Shown here: positions 29,675-38,440 of the stretch, piece after piece
Layout: every line of letters starts with the position of its first letter
How positions within the stretch are numbered: the stretch's first letter is position 1
Assembly (NCBI GenBank): GCA_963710315.1
Contig: CAVPZW010000008.1
Coordinates: forward strand, 930,001-994,000
Length of the DNA: 64,000 nucleotides
Direction: 5' to 3'
Source of the DNA: Palsa-360 sp963710315
GTDB lineage: Bacteria > Acidobacteriota > Terriglobia > Acidiferrales > UBA7541
The notes under the pieces: generated by a model
Database searches by the model: none
Seen by the model: the letters and a program-made list of their open reading frames with translations, nothing else
What the model was told of the DNA's origin: nothing
Made by a program: the position numbers and the translations under genes

Positions 29675-31435
29675 ATGTCGAGCAACGATAATGTTTTTGC
29701 GCGGTCGGCAAAACGGTTTGCAGGATTCGCTTTGCTGTCGGGCATCCTGGCGGCTGCGCCGGCGGCATTTGCGCAGTATCCCTCGACTTTCCAGATTACC
29801 AAGGATGGCACTGCGGTGATGCTGGAGGATTACGCCAATCCGCCGCTATCCAGCCCGACTCACGGAGGAGCGAATTCCACGGCGATCGACTACAAGGCGC
29901 AGCTGGGCCGAGTCACTGCTCTGCGCCCCGAGCCTGCAAACGCTCCGCTGGCGGCCTCACGCATTTTCGTCAACGATCAGAATGGCACTCTCTATATTCT
30001 GGAGACGGCCACCAAGAAATTTATTCCGTATCTGAAATTCACGGACATCTTCCCGAAATTTGCATCGGACAGAGGCAATGCCACCGGACTCGTTTCCATC
30101 ACCTTCGATCCGGGCTACGCAAAAAATGGAAAGTTCTATACCGTGCACGTGGAAAATCCGGTCTTGCCCGGTTCCGCGACACCCGTAAACACGGCGATTC
30201 CTAGCTTGAATCTCAACGGCTATACGACCACCGACACCGTGAATCCGCCCGCGGGCCCCGTTCACCTGGAATCCGTGCTAGTGGAGTGGACCGACAGCAA
30301 CATTCACAACGCCACGTTTGAGGGAACCGCGCGCGAACTCTTGCGCATCGGATTCGATCGCAATCACCCCACGGACGACACCATCTTCAATCCGCTCGCC
30401 AAGCCCGGCAGCAGCGATTACGGCAATCTTTACATTGGCGTGGGAGATGGCGCCCAGGGAGAAACGCCCGGTCCGTCGCACACCATTCCGCAGCAGCTCA
30501 ATACTCTGCTTGGGAAAATCCTGCGGATCACTCCAGACATCAATCTGCACCCGAAGGATATCCTCAGTCCCAATGGCCGCTATCGCATTCCGTCCACAGG
30601 CCCCGATCCAAATCCATTCGTGAAAGTGGCGGGCGCGCGCGGGGAAGTCTACGCGTACGGCCTGAGGCATCCGCATCGCTTCGATTGGGACCCGGCTACC
30701 AAGACCATGCTGGTTATGGATATTGGCCTACACTATTGGGAAGAAATTAATATCGTGGCCAAGGGCGCGAATTACGGATATCCGGAGCGCGAAGGCAATG
30801 AGCAGCTCTTCGTGGACGACGCCGGAAAAACTGGCAGCCTGGTGACTCCGCCGGTGGCCTTCCCCGATCGCGATCTCTTGAAAGTGGAAGGGATCGATGA
30901 GCCGGTCATCCCCATCTACCCGGCCGCGGTGTACAGCCATTGGGAGGGCGACTCGCTGGGCAGCGGCTTTGTCTATCGCGGCAATCTGATGCCGCAGATG
31001 CGCGGAAAATTTATCTTCAATGACATGACCACCGGGCGAATTTTTTATACCGACCTCGCCGATATGATCGCCACGCGCGGGCAGCGCAATCACCAGGCGC
31101 CAATTCACGAATTGCAAATCATGTACAAGGGCCCCAATGACAGCGCCGCTGCAAAGCATCGCATGTTCGATATCGTCGCCCAGACCTTTTCGCAAAAGGG
31201 AGGAACGCCCGCGCAGGACCGCGTTCTGCCCGGCGCGGCTGGAGCCACGACAGGCTGGCGCGATGCCGACCACAAACAACCCAAAGCCGATATCGATGGC
31301 GTAGCGTACGGCGGCGGGCGAGCCGATATTCGAATTGCCAAGGGCGGCGACGGCGAAATCTACGTCCTGAGCAAATCCGACGGCATGATCCGAAAGATGA
31401 CCTCGGTAGTTACTCCGCCTCCTGCCGCGAAATAA
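29675..31435 (+). CDS. PQQ-dependent sugar dehydrogenase (glucose/sorbosone dehydrogenase type)
   Basis: 586 residues from the ATG at 29675, with AAGGAG upstream. Residues 1-33 are a signal peptide (AAPAAFA-QY). The body is a six-bladed propeller of the soluble glucose dehydrogenase/sorbosone dehydrogenase family, with GLVSITFDPGYAKNGKFY, the LLGKILRI strand and GLRHPHRFDWDP typical of the PQQ site region. Members oxidise sugars or related alcohols in the periplasm and feed electrons to the respiratory chain. The substrate is not known, and no pqq biosynthesis gene is in the window. No haem domain is attached. Confidence 0.8.
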   Translation: MSSNDNVFARSAKRFAGFALLSGILAAAPAAFAQYPSTFQITKDGTAVMLEDYANPPLSSPTHGGANSTAIDYKAQLGRVTALRPEPANAPLAASRIFVNDQNGTLYILETATKKFIPYLKFTDIFPKFASDRGNATGLVSITFDPGYAKNGKFYTVHVENPVLPGSATPVNTAIPSLNLNGYTTTDTVNPPAGPVHLESVLVEWTDSNIHNATFEGTARELLRIGFDRNHPTDDTIFNPLAKPGSSDYGNLYIGVGDGAQGETPGPSHTIPQQLNTLLGKILRITPDINLHPKDILSPNGRYRIPSTGPDPNPFVKVAGARGEVYAYGLRHPHRFDWDPATKTMLVMDIGLHYWEEINIVAKGANYGYPEREGNEQLFVDDAGKTGSLVTPPVAFPDRDLLKVEGIDEPVIPIYPAAVYSHWEGDSLGSGFVYRGNLMPQMRGKFIFNDMTTGRIFYTDLADMIATRGQRNHQAPIHELQIMYKGPNDSAAAKHRMFDIVAQTFSQKGGTPAQDRVLPGAAGATTGWRDADHKQPKADIDGVAYGGGRADIRIAKGGDGEIYVLSKSDGMIRKMTSVVTPPPAAK

Positions 31436-31549
31436 GAAACTGCGTCGCGGCAAGAAAAATCGCAATGCGTGCGCGCCTGGCCAGATGCCGGGCGCGCGCG
31501 TTTGCATCACGAAACGCTTCTCTCCCCTCCCCGTGCAACCGAATCGCGG

Positions 31550-32932
31550 ATGGAGTATCCTATTGAGGTGGGCGCATACCTTTTGCTTCATGGGGTTCTG
31601 GTTTTCCTCGGGTTCCTGGGCGTGATCGCTGGGCTTTTCCTGGCATTTCTCTCGCAGCGCTATTGGTTTGCCCGGGCGTGGAAATTTTCGGGGCGAATCG
31701 AGAGTCCGGCGCGGCGCAAGGGCATTCGCTCCGCGCTGATCGCGCTGATTGCGGCGCTTGCTTTGGGAGCCGTTGCGCTTGCCACTCGGAATGTGCGCGG
31801 TGGAGTTTCTCGCGGTTCCTGGTGGTCCGCGTTTTTCGGTTTGTGGCTGACTAGCTCCATCTTTTCTTACCTGTTTATCAAAATCATCGTCGGAGCGGAA
31901 TGGATCTGGAAGCGCGTGCGGCGGTCGTCCACGGATCAGAGTGTGCACCCGGCCGGTTCACCTGCTCTTGCGGCTGGCGTCGAGCACGCCGAAAACATCG
32001 ATCATTCCCGGCGCCACTTTTTTCAGGCCGCGGGCGTGATTGCCGGCGCGGTTCCGTTTGTGAGCGCGTCCTACGGATTTGTGGCCGAGCGGTTTCATTT
32101 CTCTGTTCGCGAAGTCGAAATTCCCATCGCCAATCTTCCCGTTGCGCTGGATGGATTGCGCATCGCTCAACTGAGCGACATTCATATCGGTTCGTACATG
32201 CCCACCGCGCAGGTGCGCCGCGCCGTCGGCATGGCCAATGAATTGAAGGGCGACCTTACCGTTGTTACCGGCGATTTTATTACCGGCCGAAGGGATCCGC
32301 TGGAAGACTGCATCACTGAACTTTCGAGGCTGCGCGCGCCGCTGGGCGTCTGGGGTTGCAACGGGAATCATGAGATCTACGCGCAAGCGGAGGAAAAATC
32401 CGCCGAACTTTTCCAAAGATTCGGGATGAAATTGCTGCGCAAGGAAAATGCCGAACTGCGCTGGCAGGGAAGCCCATTCAACCTGATCGGCGTCGATTAC
32501 CAGCGCCAGCGCGACAATGAGGGAGCCCATCCGCCGATGCTTGCCGGCCTGGAGCCGCTTGTCCGGCGCGACATCCCTAATATCTTGCTGTCGCACAATC
32601 CAAATTCTTTCCCCAAGGCGGCTGAGTTGGGTATCGAGCTGTCGCTCGCCGGACACACCCACGGCGGCCAGGTGCGTGTTGAAATTCTCGATCATCGCTG
32701 GAGCCCCGCAGAATTTCTCACTCCGTATGTCGCGGGCCTTTACCAGAGGCCTCTTCTGGCCCCAGCCAGTTTGCAATATCCCATCGAGTTGCGTATCCCC
32801 CAGGCCGCTTCGGCACAGCCGCAGAATTCCAGCATAATTTATGTCAATCGCGGGCTTGGCACGATTGGCGCCCCAGTCCGCCTGGGCGTCCCCCCGGAAA
32901 TCACCCTCATCACATTGCGGCGCGCGGTTTAA
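31550..32932 (+). CDS. Membrane-anchored metallophosphoesterase
   Basis: 460 residues from the ATG at 31550. Three hydrophobic segments lie at about 12-35, 62-80 and 95-115. A second export-like stretch follows at 153-175 (SRRHFFQAAGVIAGAVPF), resembling a Tat motif inside the protein, as in other YkuE-like enzymes. The calcineurin-type motifs are complete: SDIHIG (Asp210, His212), TGDF, GNHE, LSHNP and GHTHGG, binding two metals. It should hydrolyse a phosphoester outside the membrane; YkuE relatives act on lipid A precursors or unknown lipids. The TAA stop is joined directly to the following palindromic repeat. Confidence 0.8.
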   Translation: MEYPIEVGAYLLLHGVLVFLGFLGVIAGLFLAFLSQRYWFARAWKFSGRIESPARRKGIRSALIALIAALALGAVALATRNVRGGVSRGSWWSAFFGLWLTSSIFSYLFIKIIVGAEWIWKRVRRSSTDQSVHPAGSPALAAGVEHAENIDHSRRHFFQAAGVIAGAVPFVSASYGFVAERFHFSVREVEIPIANLPVALDGLRIAQLSDIHIGSYMPTAQVRRAVGMANELKGDLTVVTGDFITGRRDPLEDCITELSRLRAPLGVWGCNGNHEIYAQAEEKSAELFQRFGMKLLRKENAELRWQGSPFNLIGVDYQRQRDNEGAHPPMLAGLEPLVRRDIPNILLSHNPNSFPKAAELGIELSLAGHTHGGQVRVEILDHRWSPAEFLTPYVAGLYQRPLLAPASLQYPIELRIPQAASAQPQNSSIIYVNRGLGTIGAPVRLGVPPEITLITLRRAV

Positions 32933-33004
32933 GTGGCATAGGCTTCAGCCTGTGGGTTTTAGTCCTTGCAAGGACTAACCCCCACAGGCTGAAGCCTATG
33001 CCAC
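32933..33004. repeat. Palindromic REP-like repeat, CTTCAGCC family
   Basis: GTGGCATAGGCTTCAGCC pairs with GGCTGAAGCCTATGCCAC; the centre AGTCCTTGCAAGGACT is itself palindromic. It begins at the base after the phosphoesterase stop codon. Confidence 0.9.
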
Positions 33005-33130
33005 GTAAAACCGCGCCGCGTTTGTCCGAGTGCTGCGTCGCGGTTGCTGCGCGCGCGGAGCGGTGCGATAATTCGGCGTTACGAGATGGAGACACTCCGC
33101 GAGCGAGTGAAGGCACGATAGGGGGAAGCG

Positions 33131-34543
33131 ATGGGAGTACGAGACGCTTGGCTTGAGAAGCGGATGGTGGAAGCAGCGGCGGCGAATGGGACGCGCAACG
33201 TGTCGCAGATGCATTACGCGCGCAAAAATATTATTACGGAAGAAATGAGATTCGTTGCCGGGCGCGAGAAGATTGAGCCGGAGCTGGTGCGCAGCGAAAT
33301 TGCGCGCGGGCGGGCCATTATTCCCGCGAACATTCATCACAAGGCGCTGGAGCCGATGGGCATTGGCATCGCCTTCAAATGCAAAATTAATTCCAACATC
33401 GGAAATTCGGCGACGACCTCGCACATCGATGAAGAGCTGAAGAAGCTGCATCACTCGGTGCACTACGGCGCGGACACGGTGATGGACTTGTCGACAGGCG
33501 GAGACATCGCGTCGATCCGCAAGGCGATCATCGAGGCCTCGCCGGTGCCCATCGGAACGGTGCCGATTTACGAAGCGCTTTCGCGCGTGAAGCGCACGGA
33601 AGATTTGTCGATTGGGCTGATGCTGGAAGTGATCGAGGAGCAGGCCGAGCAAGGCGTGGATTACATGACCATTCACGCGGGCGTGCTGCGCGAGTTTGTG
33701 CCCATGGTGCGCAATCGCATCACGGGAATCGTGAGCCGCGGCGGTGCGCTGCTCGCGCACTGGATGAACACGCACAAGAAGGAAAATTTCTTGTACGAGA
33801 ATTTCGATGCGATCACCAAGATATTCAAAAAGCATGACGTGAGTTATTCGCTGGGCGATGGATTAAGGCCGGGATGTTTGGCGGATGCCAGCGACGAGGC
33901 GCAATTCGCGGAGTTGAAAGTGCTGGGCGAGTTGACCAAGAAGGCCTGGGAGCAGGACGTGCAAGTGATGATCGAAGGGCCTGGGCACGTGCCCATGGAT
34001 CAGATCGAGATGCAGGTGAAGAAGGAAATGGAGCTGTGCCACGAAGCGCCGTTCTACACGCTGGGGCCGCTGGTGATCGACATCGCGCCAGGCTACGACC
34101 ACATCACCAGCGCGATTGGAGCGGCCATGGTGGGCTGGCACGGCGCGTCGATGCTGTGCTACGTGACGCCGAAAGAACATTTGGGATTGCCGAACGCGGA
34201 AGACGTGAAGCAGGGAGTGATCGCCTACAAGATTGCGGCGCACGCAGCGGACGTGGCGCGGCACAGGCCGGGCGCGCGGGACAGAGACGATGCGCTGTCG
34301 TACGCGCGGTTCTTGTTCGATTGGAACAAGCAGTTCGAGTTGTCGCTGGACCCAGCGACGGCGAAAGCCATGCACGATGAAACCTTGCCGGACGATTTTT
34401 ACAAGGACGCCAAGTTCTGCTCGATGTGCGGGCCGAAATTCTGCTCGATGAACGTGACGCAGCTGGCGGAAACGGCCGGCGGGCAGGATCAGTCGCAGCG
34501 CCAGCAGAAATTCGTGGAGCTCCTGGCAAGAATCGAGAAGTAG
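33131..34543 (+). CDS. thiC: Phosphomethylpyrimidine synthase
   Basis: 470 residues, the short form of ThiC that lacks the N-terminal extension of the Escherichia coli enzyme. The radical-SAM cluster motif is near the C-terminus: CSMCGPKFC with Cys430, Cys433 and Cys438. Conserved blocks NIGNSATTSHIDEELKK, YMTIHAGV and EGPGHVPMDQI are present. The enzyme rearranges aminoimidazole ribotide into the thiamin pyrimidine. No other thiamin gene is in the window. I looked for a TPP riboswitch in 33005-33130 and saw none (no CTGAGA block). Start ATG with GGGGGAA upstream. Confidence 0.95.
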   Translation: MGVRDAWLEKRMVEAAAANGTRNVSQMHYARKNIITEEMRFVAGREKIEPELVRSEIARGRAIIPANIHHKALEPMGIGIAFKCKINSNIGNSATTSHIDEELKKLHHSVHYGADTVMDLSTGGDIASIRKAIIEASPVPIGTVPIYEALSRVKRTEDLSIGLMLEVIEEQAEQGVDYMTIHAGVLREFVPMVRNRITGIVSRGGALLAHWMNTHKKENFLYENFDAITKIFKKHDVSYSLGDGLRPGCLADASDEAQFAELKVLGELTKKAWEQDVQVMIEGPGHVPMDQIEMQVKKEMELCHEAPFYTLGPLVIDIAPGYDHITSAIGAAMVGWHGASMLCYVTPKEHLGLPNAEDVKQGVIAYKIAAHAADVARHRPGARDRDDALSYARFLFDWNKQFELSLDPATAKAMHDETLPDDFYKDAKFCSMCGPKFCSMNVTQLAETAGGQDQSQRQQKFVELLARIEK

Positions 34544-34546
34544 CAA

Positions 34547-34650
34547 GTAGCGCGGGCTTTAGCCTGCGGATTTTAGTCCTTGCTGGGACCAACCCCCGCA
34601 GGCTGAAGCCCGCGCCACGAAAACCAGACAGGCTGAAGCCCGTCCTACCA
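34547..34650. repeat. CTTCAGCC palindrome plus a second half-copy ending at a start codon
   Basis: A full palindrome (34547-34618, GTAGCGCGGGCTTTAGCC ... GGCTGAAGCCCGCGCCAC) is followed by a half-copy (ACAGGCTGAAGCCCGTCCTAC) that ends four bases or fewer before the ATG of the methyltransferase gene. Confidence 0.85.
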
Positions 34651-35340
34651 ATGCCCGAATCCACAGACAACGAAGCGCTGCGCGAAGAATTCAACCGCTG
34701 GGCCGAGGCCGGGCGCGGCGAAGGCATGGAAGAAGGGCATCTGCCCATCGTCCTGCCTGTGCTCGACCAAATGAAATTTGGCCCTGACGAAAATGTGCTC
34801 GACGTGGGCTGCGGCGCGGGCTGGCTGGTGAGGCTGATTGCTGAGCGAATACCCGAGGGCCGCGTGATCGGCATGGATATTTCCGACGAGATGGTGCGCC
34901 GCGCACGCCGCAACTATGTAGACGTGGAAAATGCCATGTTCGTGGTGGGCGCGGCCGACGAAATTCCCTGGGACGCCAATTTTTTTACGCATGCGATTTC
35001 GGTCGAATCGGCCTACTACTGGCCCGATCCGGCGCGCGGCCTGCGCGAAGTTCACCGCGTGCTGCGTGAAGGCGGCACCGCGTGGATTGTAATCAACTAC
35101 TATATCGAGAATCCGCATTCCCACCAGTGGGCCAATCATTTCGCCACGCCTACACATTTGCTCAGCGCTGATGAATGGGAGGCATTGTTCCGCGACACGG
35201 GCTTTATCGATATCGCGCATCGCCGCATTCCCGACCCGACTCCCGCGCCCGAATCCTACACAGGACGATGGTTCCAGGATGCGGCCCAAATGCGCGCTTT
35301 CCGCGAGGCGGGCGCACTGCTGGTTCGTGGGACAAAGTGA
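34651..35340 (+). CDS. Class I SAM-dependent methyltransferase
   Basis: 229 residues. The SAM-binding motif I VLDVGCGAGWL is at 49-59, with an acidic residue in GMDISDEM (motif II) and GAADEIPWDANFFTHAI as the third strand, all in the UbiE/MenG-like order. The substrate cannot be inferred. The start is an ATG immediately after a half-copy of the CTTCAGCC repeat, with no Shine-Dalgarno-like sequence before it, so the original leader may have been displaced. An in-frame longer N-terminus exists only through the repeat and thiC. Confidence 0.8.
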   Translation: MPESTDNEALREEFNRWAEAGRGEGMEEGHLPIVLPVLDQMKFGPDENVLDVGCGAGWLVRLIAERIPEGRVIGMDISDEMVRRARRNYVDVENAMFVVGAADEIPWDANFFTHAISVESAYYWPDPARGLREVHRVLREGGTAWIVINYYIENPHSHQWANHFATPTHLLSADEWEALFRDTGFIDIAHRRIPDPTPAPESYTGRWFQDAAQMRAFREAGALLVRGTK

Positions 35341-35476
35341 AACGCGAAACGGTCGATCGATTGGTTTTGTAGGACAGCCCCCCTCCCAATCCCCCCGGAA
35401 ATTACGATTGTTCGTGTTTGACTCTCATCGCCGTGCATGGATATACTCCACATTCCTAAGGGACTAGAGGAGACAC

Positions 35477-36037
35477 ATGGGCGTCATCGATCAGCGCTTT
35501 GAAAAAAACTTCATGATTTCTTCGGTGGACTACGTATTCAACTGGGCGCGCAAGTCCGCCATCTGGCCGCTGACGTTCGGCCTGGCATGCTGCGCCATTG
35601 AGATGATCGCTTCGACCACCTCGCGCTTTGACATCGCGCGGTTCGGCGCCGAAGTGTTTCGTCCTTCTCCCCGGCAATCGGACCTGATGATCGTGGCCGG
35701 CACGGTGACCCTGAAGATGGCGCCGGTCCTGAAGCGCGTGTGGGATCAGATGCCCGACCCCAAGTGGTGCATCTCGATGGGCGCCTGCTCGAGCGTGGGA
35801 GGGCCATTCAACGCCTACTCCGTGCTCCAGGGCGTCGATCGCATCGTTCCCGTGGATGTTTATGTAGTTGGGTGTCCGCCCCGCCCGGAAGGCTTGATCT
35901 ACGCGCTGCTGAAGCTGCAGGACAAGATCGACCAGATGTCCCTGGCCAAGCGGCCAACGGAAATCCGGTTGCACCCGGGCATGGCGGAGGATTTTAAGCG
36001 CAACGTGATGGTCGCGCAGACGCCTTCACCGCGCTAA
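35477..36037 (+). CDS. nuoB: NADH-quinone oxidoreductase subunit B
   Basis: 186 residues. The cysteines that ligate cluster N2 of complex I are all present: Cys38-Cys39 (CCAIEM), Cys104 (GACSS) and Cys133 (GCPPRPEG). NuoB sits in the peripheral arm and passes electrons to quinone. It is encoded here without nuoA, nuoC or nuoD; the neighbours are a methyltransferase and a Rieske protein. It is either a second copy, a subunit of a related hydrogenase-like complex, or complex I is split in this genome. Good SD (AGAGGAG) before the ATG. Confidence 0.92.
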   Translation: MGVIDQRFEKNFMISSVDYVFNWARKSAIWPLTFGLACCAIEMIASTTSRFDIARFGAEVFRPSPRQSDLMIVAGTVTLKMAPVLKRVWDQMPDPKWCISMGACSSVGGPFNAYSVLQGVDRIVPVDVYVVGCPPRPEGLIYALLKLQDKIDQMSLAKRPTEIRLHPGMAEDFKRNVMVAQTPSPR

Positions 36038-36042
36038 TTGCT

Positions 36043-36130
36043 GTAGCCCGCCTCTTCAGAGGAGGGGATTTTTCGCGAATTCGAGGAAAACCTCGCCTCT
36101 GAAGAGGCGAGCTATAAGCACCGGGCTACA
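36043..36130. repeat. Palindromic repeat of the GTAGCCCG/TCTTCAGA type
   Basis: GTAGCCCGCCTCTTCAGAGG at the left pairs with CCTCTGAAGAGGCG and CGGGCTAC at the right, with a short ATTTTTCGCGAATTCGAGGAA centre. It is different from the CTTCAGCC family and lies between nuoB and the Rieske gene. Confidence 0.8.
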
Positions 36131-36185
36131 AAAACCGAGCTTTACAGCCTCACATTTTGGGTAGACCGCTTTAAGGAGCTGGCAA

Positions 36186-36491
36186 ATGGGTTTTGTGCGT
36201 GCGGCGAGAAAAGATGAGATTGCGGCGGGCTCGATCCGCGAGTTTCAGGTGGACGGCCTGACCGTGGCTATCGCTAACGTAGGAAACAAGTTCTACGCAA
36301 TCAATAACACCTGCCTGCACCGCGGAGGCCCTTTGGCGCAGGGAGAACTCCACGGCGTTGCTGTGACCTGCCCTTGGCATGGCTGGCAATTCGATGTGAC
36401 CACTGGCAAACACACCGTGAATCAAGCTGTGGGGGTCAAAACCTACGCGATTGAGGTGCGAGGCGAAGACCTCTGGATCGAAGCCAGCTAG
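36186..36491 (+). CDS. Rieske-type [2Fe-2S] ferredoxin
   Basis: 101 residues. The two halves of the Rieske cluster site are visible: CLH (Cys43, His45) and CPWH (Cys62, His65), with the GWQFD strand after them. The protein has no signal or membrane segment, so it is a soluble ferredoxin like those of ring-hydroxylating dioxygenases or the small subunit NirD. Its redox partner is not in the neighbourhood. AAGGAG before the ATG supports the start. It is separated from nuoB by a repeat and may have its own promoter. Confidence 0.88.
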   Translation: MGFVRAARKDEIAAGSIREFQVDGLTVAIANVGNKFYAINNTCLHRGGPLAQGELHGVAVTCPWHGWQFDVTTGKHTVNQAVGVKTYAIEVRGEDLWIEAS

Positions 36492-36639
36492 TATCGGAAT
36501 CCAAAAATCCGAAGAGTCCTTTCTAAACTATTATAAAGTAAAGACTTAATATTTTTAAGGGCAGGGCTTGTCGCGAGAATATTTCTGTGTCCAATCTGCC
36601 CGGACATGCGTCTAATTATGCAGGTAGGATGAATCTTAA

Positions 36640-36664
36640 GGGATTTTCCCTATTGGGAAATCCC
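36640..36664. other. Inverted repeat in the AT-rich leader between Rieske and EVE genes
   Basis: GGGATTTTCCC-TATT-GGGAAATCCC, a hairpin with one bulged T. It lies in the 271-base AT-rich gap 36492-36762 and may be an operator or a terminator for the Rieske gene, although no T run follows. Confidence 0.4.
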
Positions 36665-36680
36665 GGAAATGTACGAATTT

Positions 36681-36710
36681 TTGCACAACGGGCGAGGTCC
36701 CGTGTATAGT
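36681..36710 (+). promoter_or_regulatory. Possible promoter for the EVE-domain gene
   Basis: TTGCAC (36681-36686), 18-base spacer, TATAGT (36705-36710). Transcription would begin near 36717, which favours the TTG start at 36763 over a GTG at 36709. Confidence 0.5.
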
Positions 36711-36762
36711 GTCCGACCGACTCAAAGTTCGGGGAACGATAACAATTCGGAGGCTGCCCGGT

Positions 36763-37227
36763 TTGACGACAACTCGCCCACCGGCAAAGAGAGGGTATTG
36801 GATTTTTTCGGTCAATCCCCACCATTATCATTGGGATACGCTGTTTGTGAAGGGCAAGGAGATGTGGAGGGGTGCCGGAACGCGTGCCGACGCCAACCGC
36901 GCCTTAAAGCAGGTGCGCAAGGGCGATCGTGTGCTTTGCTACCACTCCGCGCCCGAGAGGGCTCTCTACGCGATCGCGGAAGTGACGCGCGATCCTTACC
37001 CGGACCCGCACGACCGCGAGTCAAAGATGATGGTTGCGGACTTGCGCGCCATGGAGCGCCTGCCCCGCCAGATTACTCTGGATGAACTCCGGACCAATGC
37101 CTCCGTGCGCAAGGTCAAGTTCCTGAAGAGCGTGCGTCTGATCATTTCGCAGGTTACCGAGGAAGAGTATCAGGAGATTCTGCGAATGGCGGGCATTGTG
37201 GCGACTCCGGGGCTGCCGCTGCCGTGA
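36763..37227 (+). CDS. EVE-domain protein
   Basis: About 154 residues from a TTG at 36763 with GGAGG nine bases upstream; a GTG at 36709 would lie upstream of the likely transcription start. The fold is PUA-like, with YWIFSVNPHHYHWD at the N-terminus, GDRVLCYHS and YAIAEVTRDPYPDP, matching EVE domains. These bind modified bases in DNA or RNA; the aromatic cage residues around WIF and the YHS region appear to be present. Some relatives belong to restriction or defence systems, but no such genes are nearby. Role unknown. Confidence 0.75.
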   Translation: MTTTRPPAKRGYWIFSVNPHHYHWDTLFVKGKEMWRGAGTRADANRALKQVRKGDRVLCYHSAPERALYAIAEVTRDPYPDPHDRESKMMVADLRAMERLPRQITLDELRTNASVRKVKFLKSVRLIISQVTEEEYQEILRMAGIVATPGLPLP

Positions 37228-37368
37228 TTTCGTGACCGGTGACTAGTGCCTGGTGACCCTCCTTTCTCCACCAACGGGTTGCCGAATATTCCCTGCGGAA
37301 AATCTCGCCCGTCAGTTCTTCCTTGCGCATTCGTGAAATGATTTTGCTATTTTGAATGGGAATCCATC

Positions 37369-38283
37369 ATGCCTGAGCTTCCCGAAGTTGAAACCGTTGT
37401 GCGCGGATTGCGATTGTCGCTCCCGGGCCGCACAGTTGCCGATGTGCGGTTTGGGAAGACCGACTTCGCGGACAATCCTGCCGAGATCGCGGATCAGCTC
37501 CCCGGAAAACGAATTGCAGAAGTAACGCGCCTGGGAAAATTTATTTGCATCAGGTTGCAGACAGGCGCGCCGAGCGCGGGGACGGGCGATTCCTCTTTGC
37601 CGGTCTGCCTGCCCGTCTATCTGATTGTTCATCTGGGAATGACCGGGCGGCTTACCGTGCTTGGCTCCAGCGAATCCGTTGTGCCGCACACGCACGTATT
37701 TTTTCATCTCGACGATGGCCGCGAGCTGCGATATACGGACATCAGGCGCTTTGGGCGGATGCTTCTCCTGCCGGAATCGGAGTTTGCGGCGTTCAAGGGG
37801 AAGTTGGGAAAAGAGCCGCTGGAGATCGGTGCGGAAGAATTTTGCGCGGCTTTTGCATCGAGGCACGCTCGAGTTAAAGCGTTGCTGCTCGACCAAAGCG
37901 TGTTGTGCGGCGTCGGCAACATTTACGCGGACGAGAGCCTGTTTCGCGCGCGACTGCATCCAGCCCGCATCGCGGAAAATCTAACCAAGAAAGAATTGCT
38001 GGCTCTTCATCGTGCTGTTCGCCGAGTCCTGGAAGAGGCGATCCGTTTCCGCGGCTCGACAATTTCCGACTACTTCGATTCCGAAGGCAAGCGCGGCGAG
38101 TTCCAACTCCGCCACCGCGTTTACAAACGAAATGGAAAACCCTGTTTTCGCTGCAAAACAATCCTCCGCCGGGCAATCGTGGCAGGGCGGGGCAGTCATT
38201 TCTGCCCAAGCTGCCAGCCCGCGCCCCGCGCTCGCGCGAAGAAGAGATCGAAACCACGGATGCACACGGATCGACACGGATAA
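37369..38283 (+). CDS. mutM: Formamidopyrimidine-DNA glycosylase
   Basis: 304 residues. The catalytic N-terminus PELPEVE (Pro2 nucleophile, Glu3) is intact, as are LGKF with the essential lysine and the helix-two-turn-helix segment. The C-terminal zinc finger has Cys259, Cys262, Cys279 and Cys282. The enzyme removes oxidised purines such as 8-oxoguanine from DNA and nicks the strand. The protein is a little long: its last residues (RMHTDRHG) are encoded by the ACGGAT palindromic repeat, which also supplies the stop codon. Confidence 0.93.
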   Translation: MPELPEVETVVRGLRLSLPGRTVADVRFGKTDFADNPAEIADQLPGKRIAEVTRLGKFICIRLQTGAPSAGTGDSSLPVCLPVYLIVHLGMTGRLTVLGSSESVVPHTHVFFHLDDGRELRYTDIRRFGRMLLLPESEFAAFKGKLGKEPLEIGAEEFCAAFASRHARVKALLLDQSVLCGVGNIYADESLFRARLHPARIAENLTKKELLALHRAVRRVLEEAIRFRGSTISDYFDSEGKRGEFQLRHRVYKRNGKPCFRCKTILRRAIVAGRGSHFCPSCQPAPRARAKKRSKPRMHTDRHG

Positions 38284-38403
38284 AGAAAAAGTTCAAGAAG
38301 CAAAGTACTTTAAGCTACGGACATGGGTAAGCAATTGCCTTAGTTTTAGCAGTTGTTTCTTATGTTTTATCCGTGTTTATCTGTGTGTATCCGTGGTTTC
38401 GTT
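38252..38403. repeat. ACGGAT/ATCCGT palindromic repeat entering the end of mutM
   Basis: CCACGGATGCACACGGATCG with ACACGGATAAA at the left is mirrored by TTTATCCGTGTTTATCTG and TGTATCCGTGG at the right, around an unrelated AT-rich centre. The left arm overlaps the mutM 3' end. Confidence 0.85.
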
Positions 38404-38440
38404 TGCACTTTAGTTTAGGATTCAGCGGGCGGAGGGGATT

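Noticed and set aside
33005..33130. TPP riboswitch before thiC
   Set aside because: I looked for the conserved CTGAGA and the matching ACCTGATC-like block and found neither; the stretch is short and GC-rich.
38252..38403. The ACGGAT repeats as a CRISPR array
   Set aside because: Only one inverted pair with irregular spacing, no regular direct repeats or spacers, and no cas gene.
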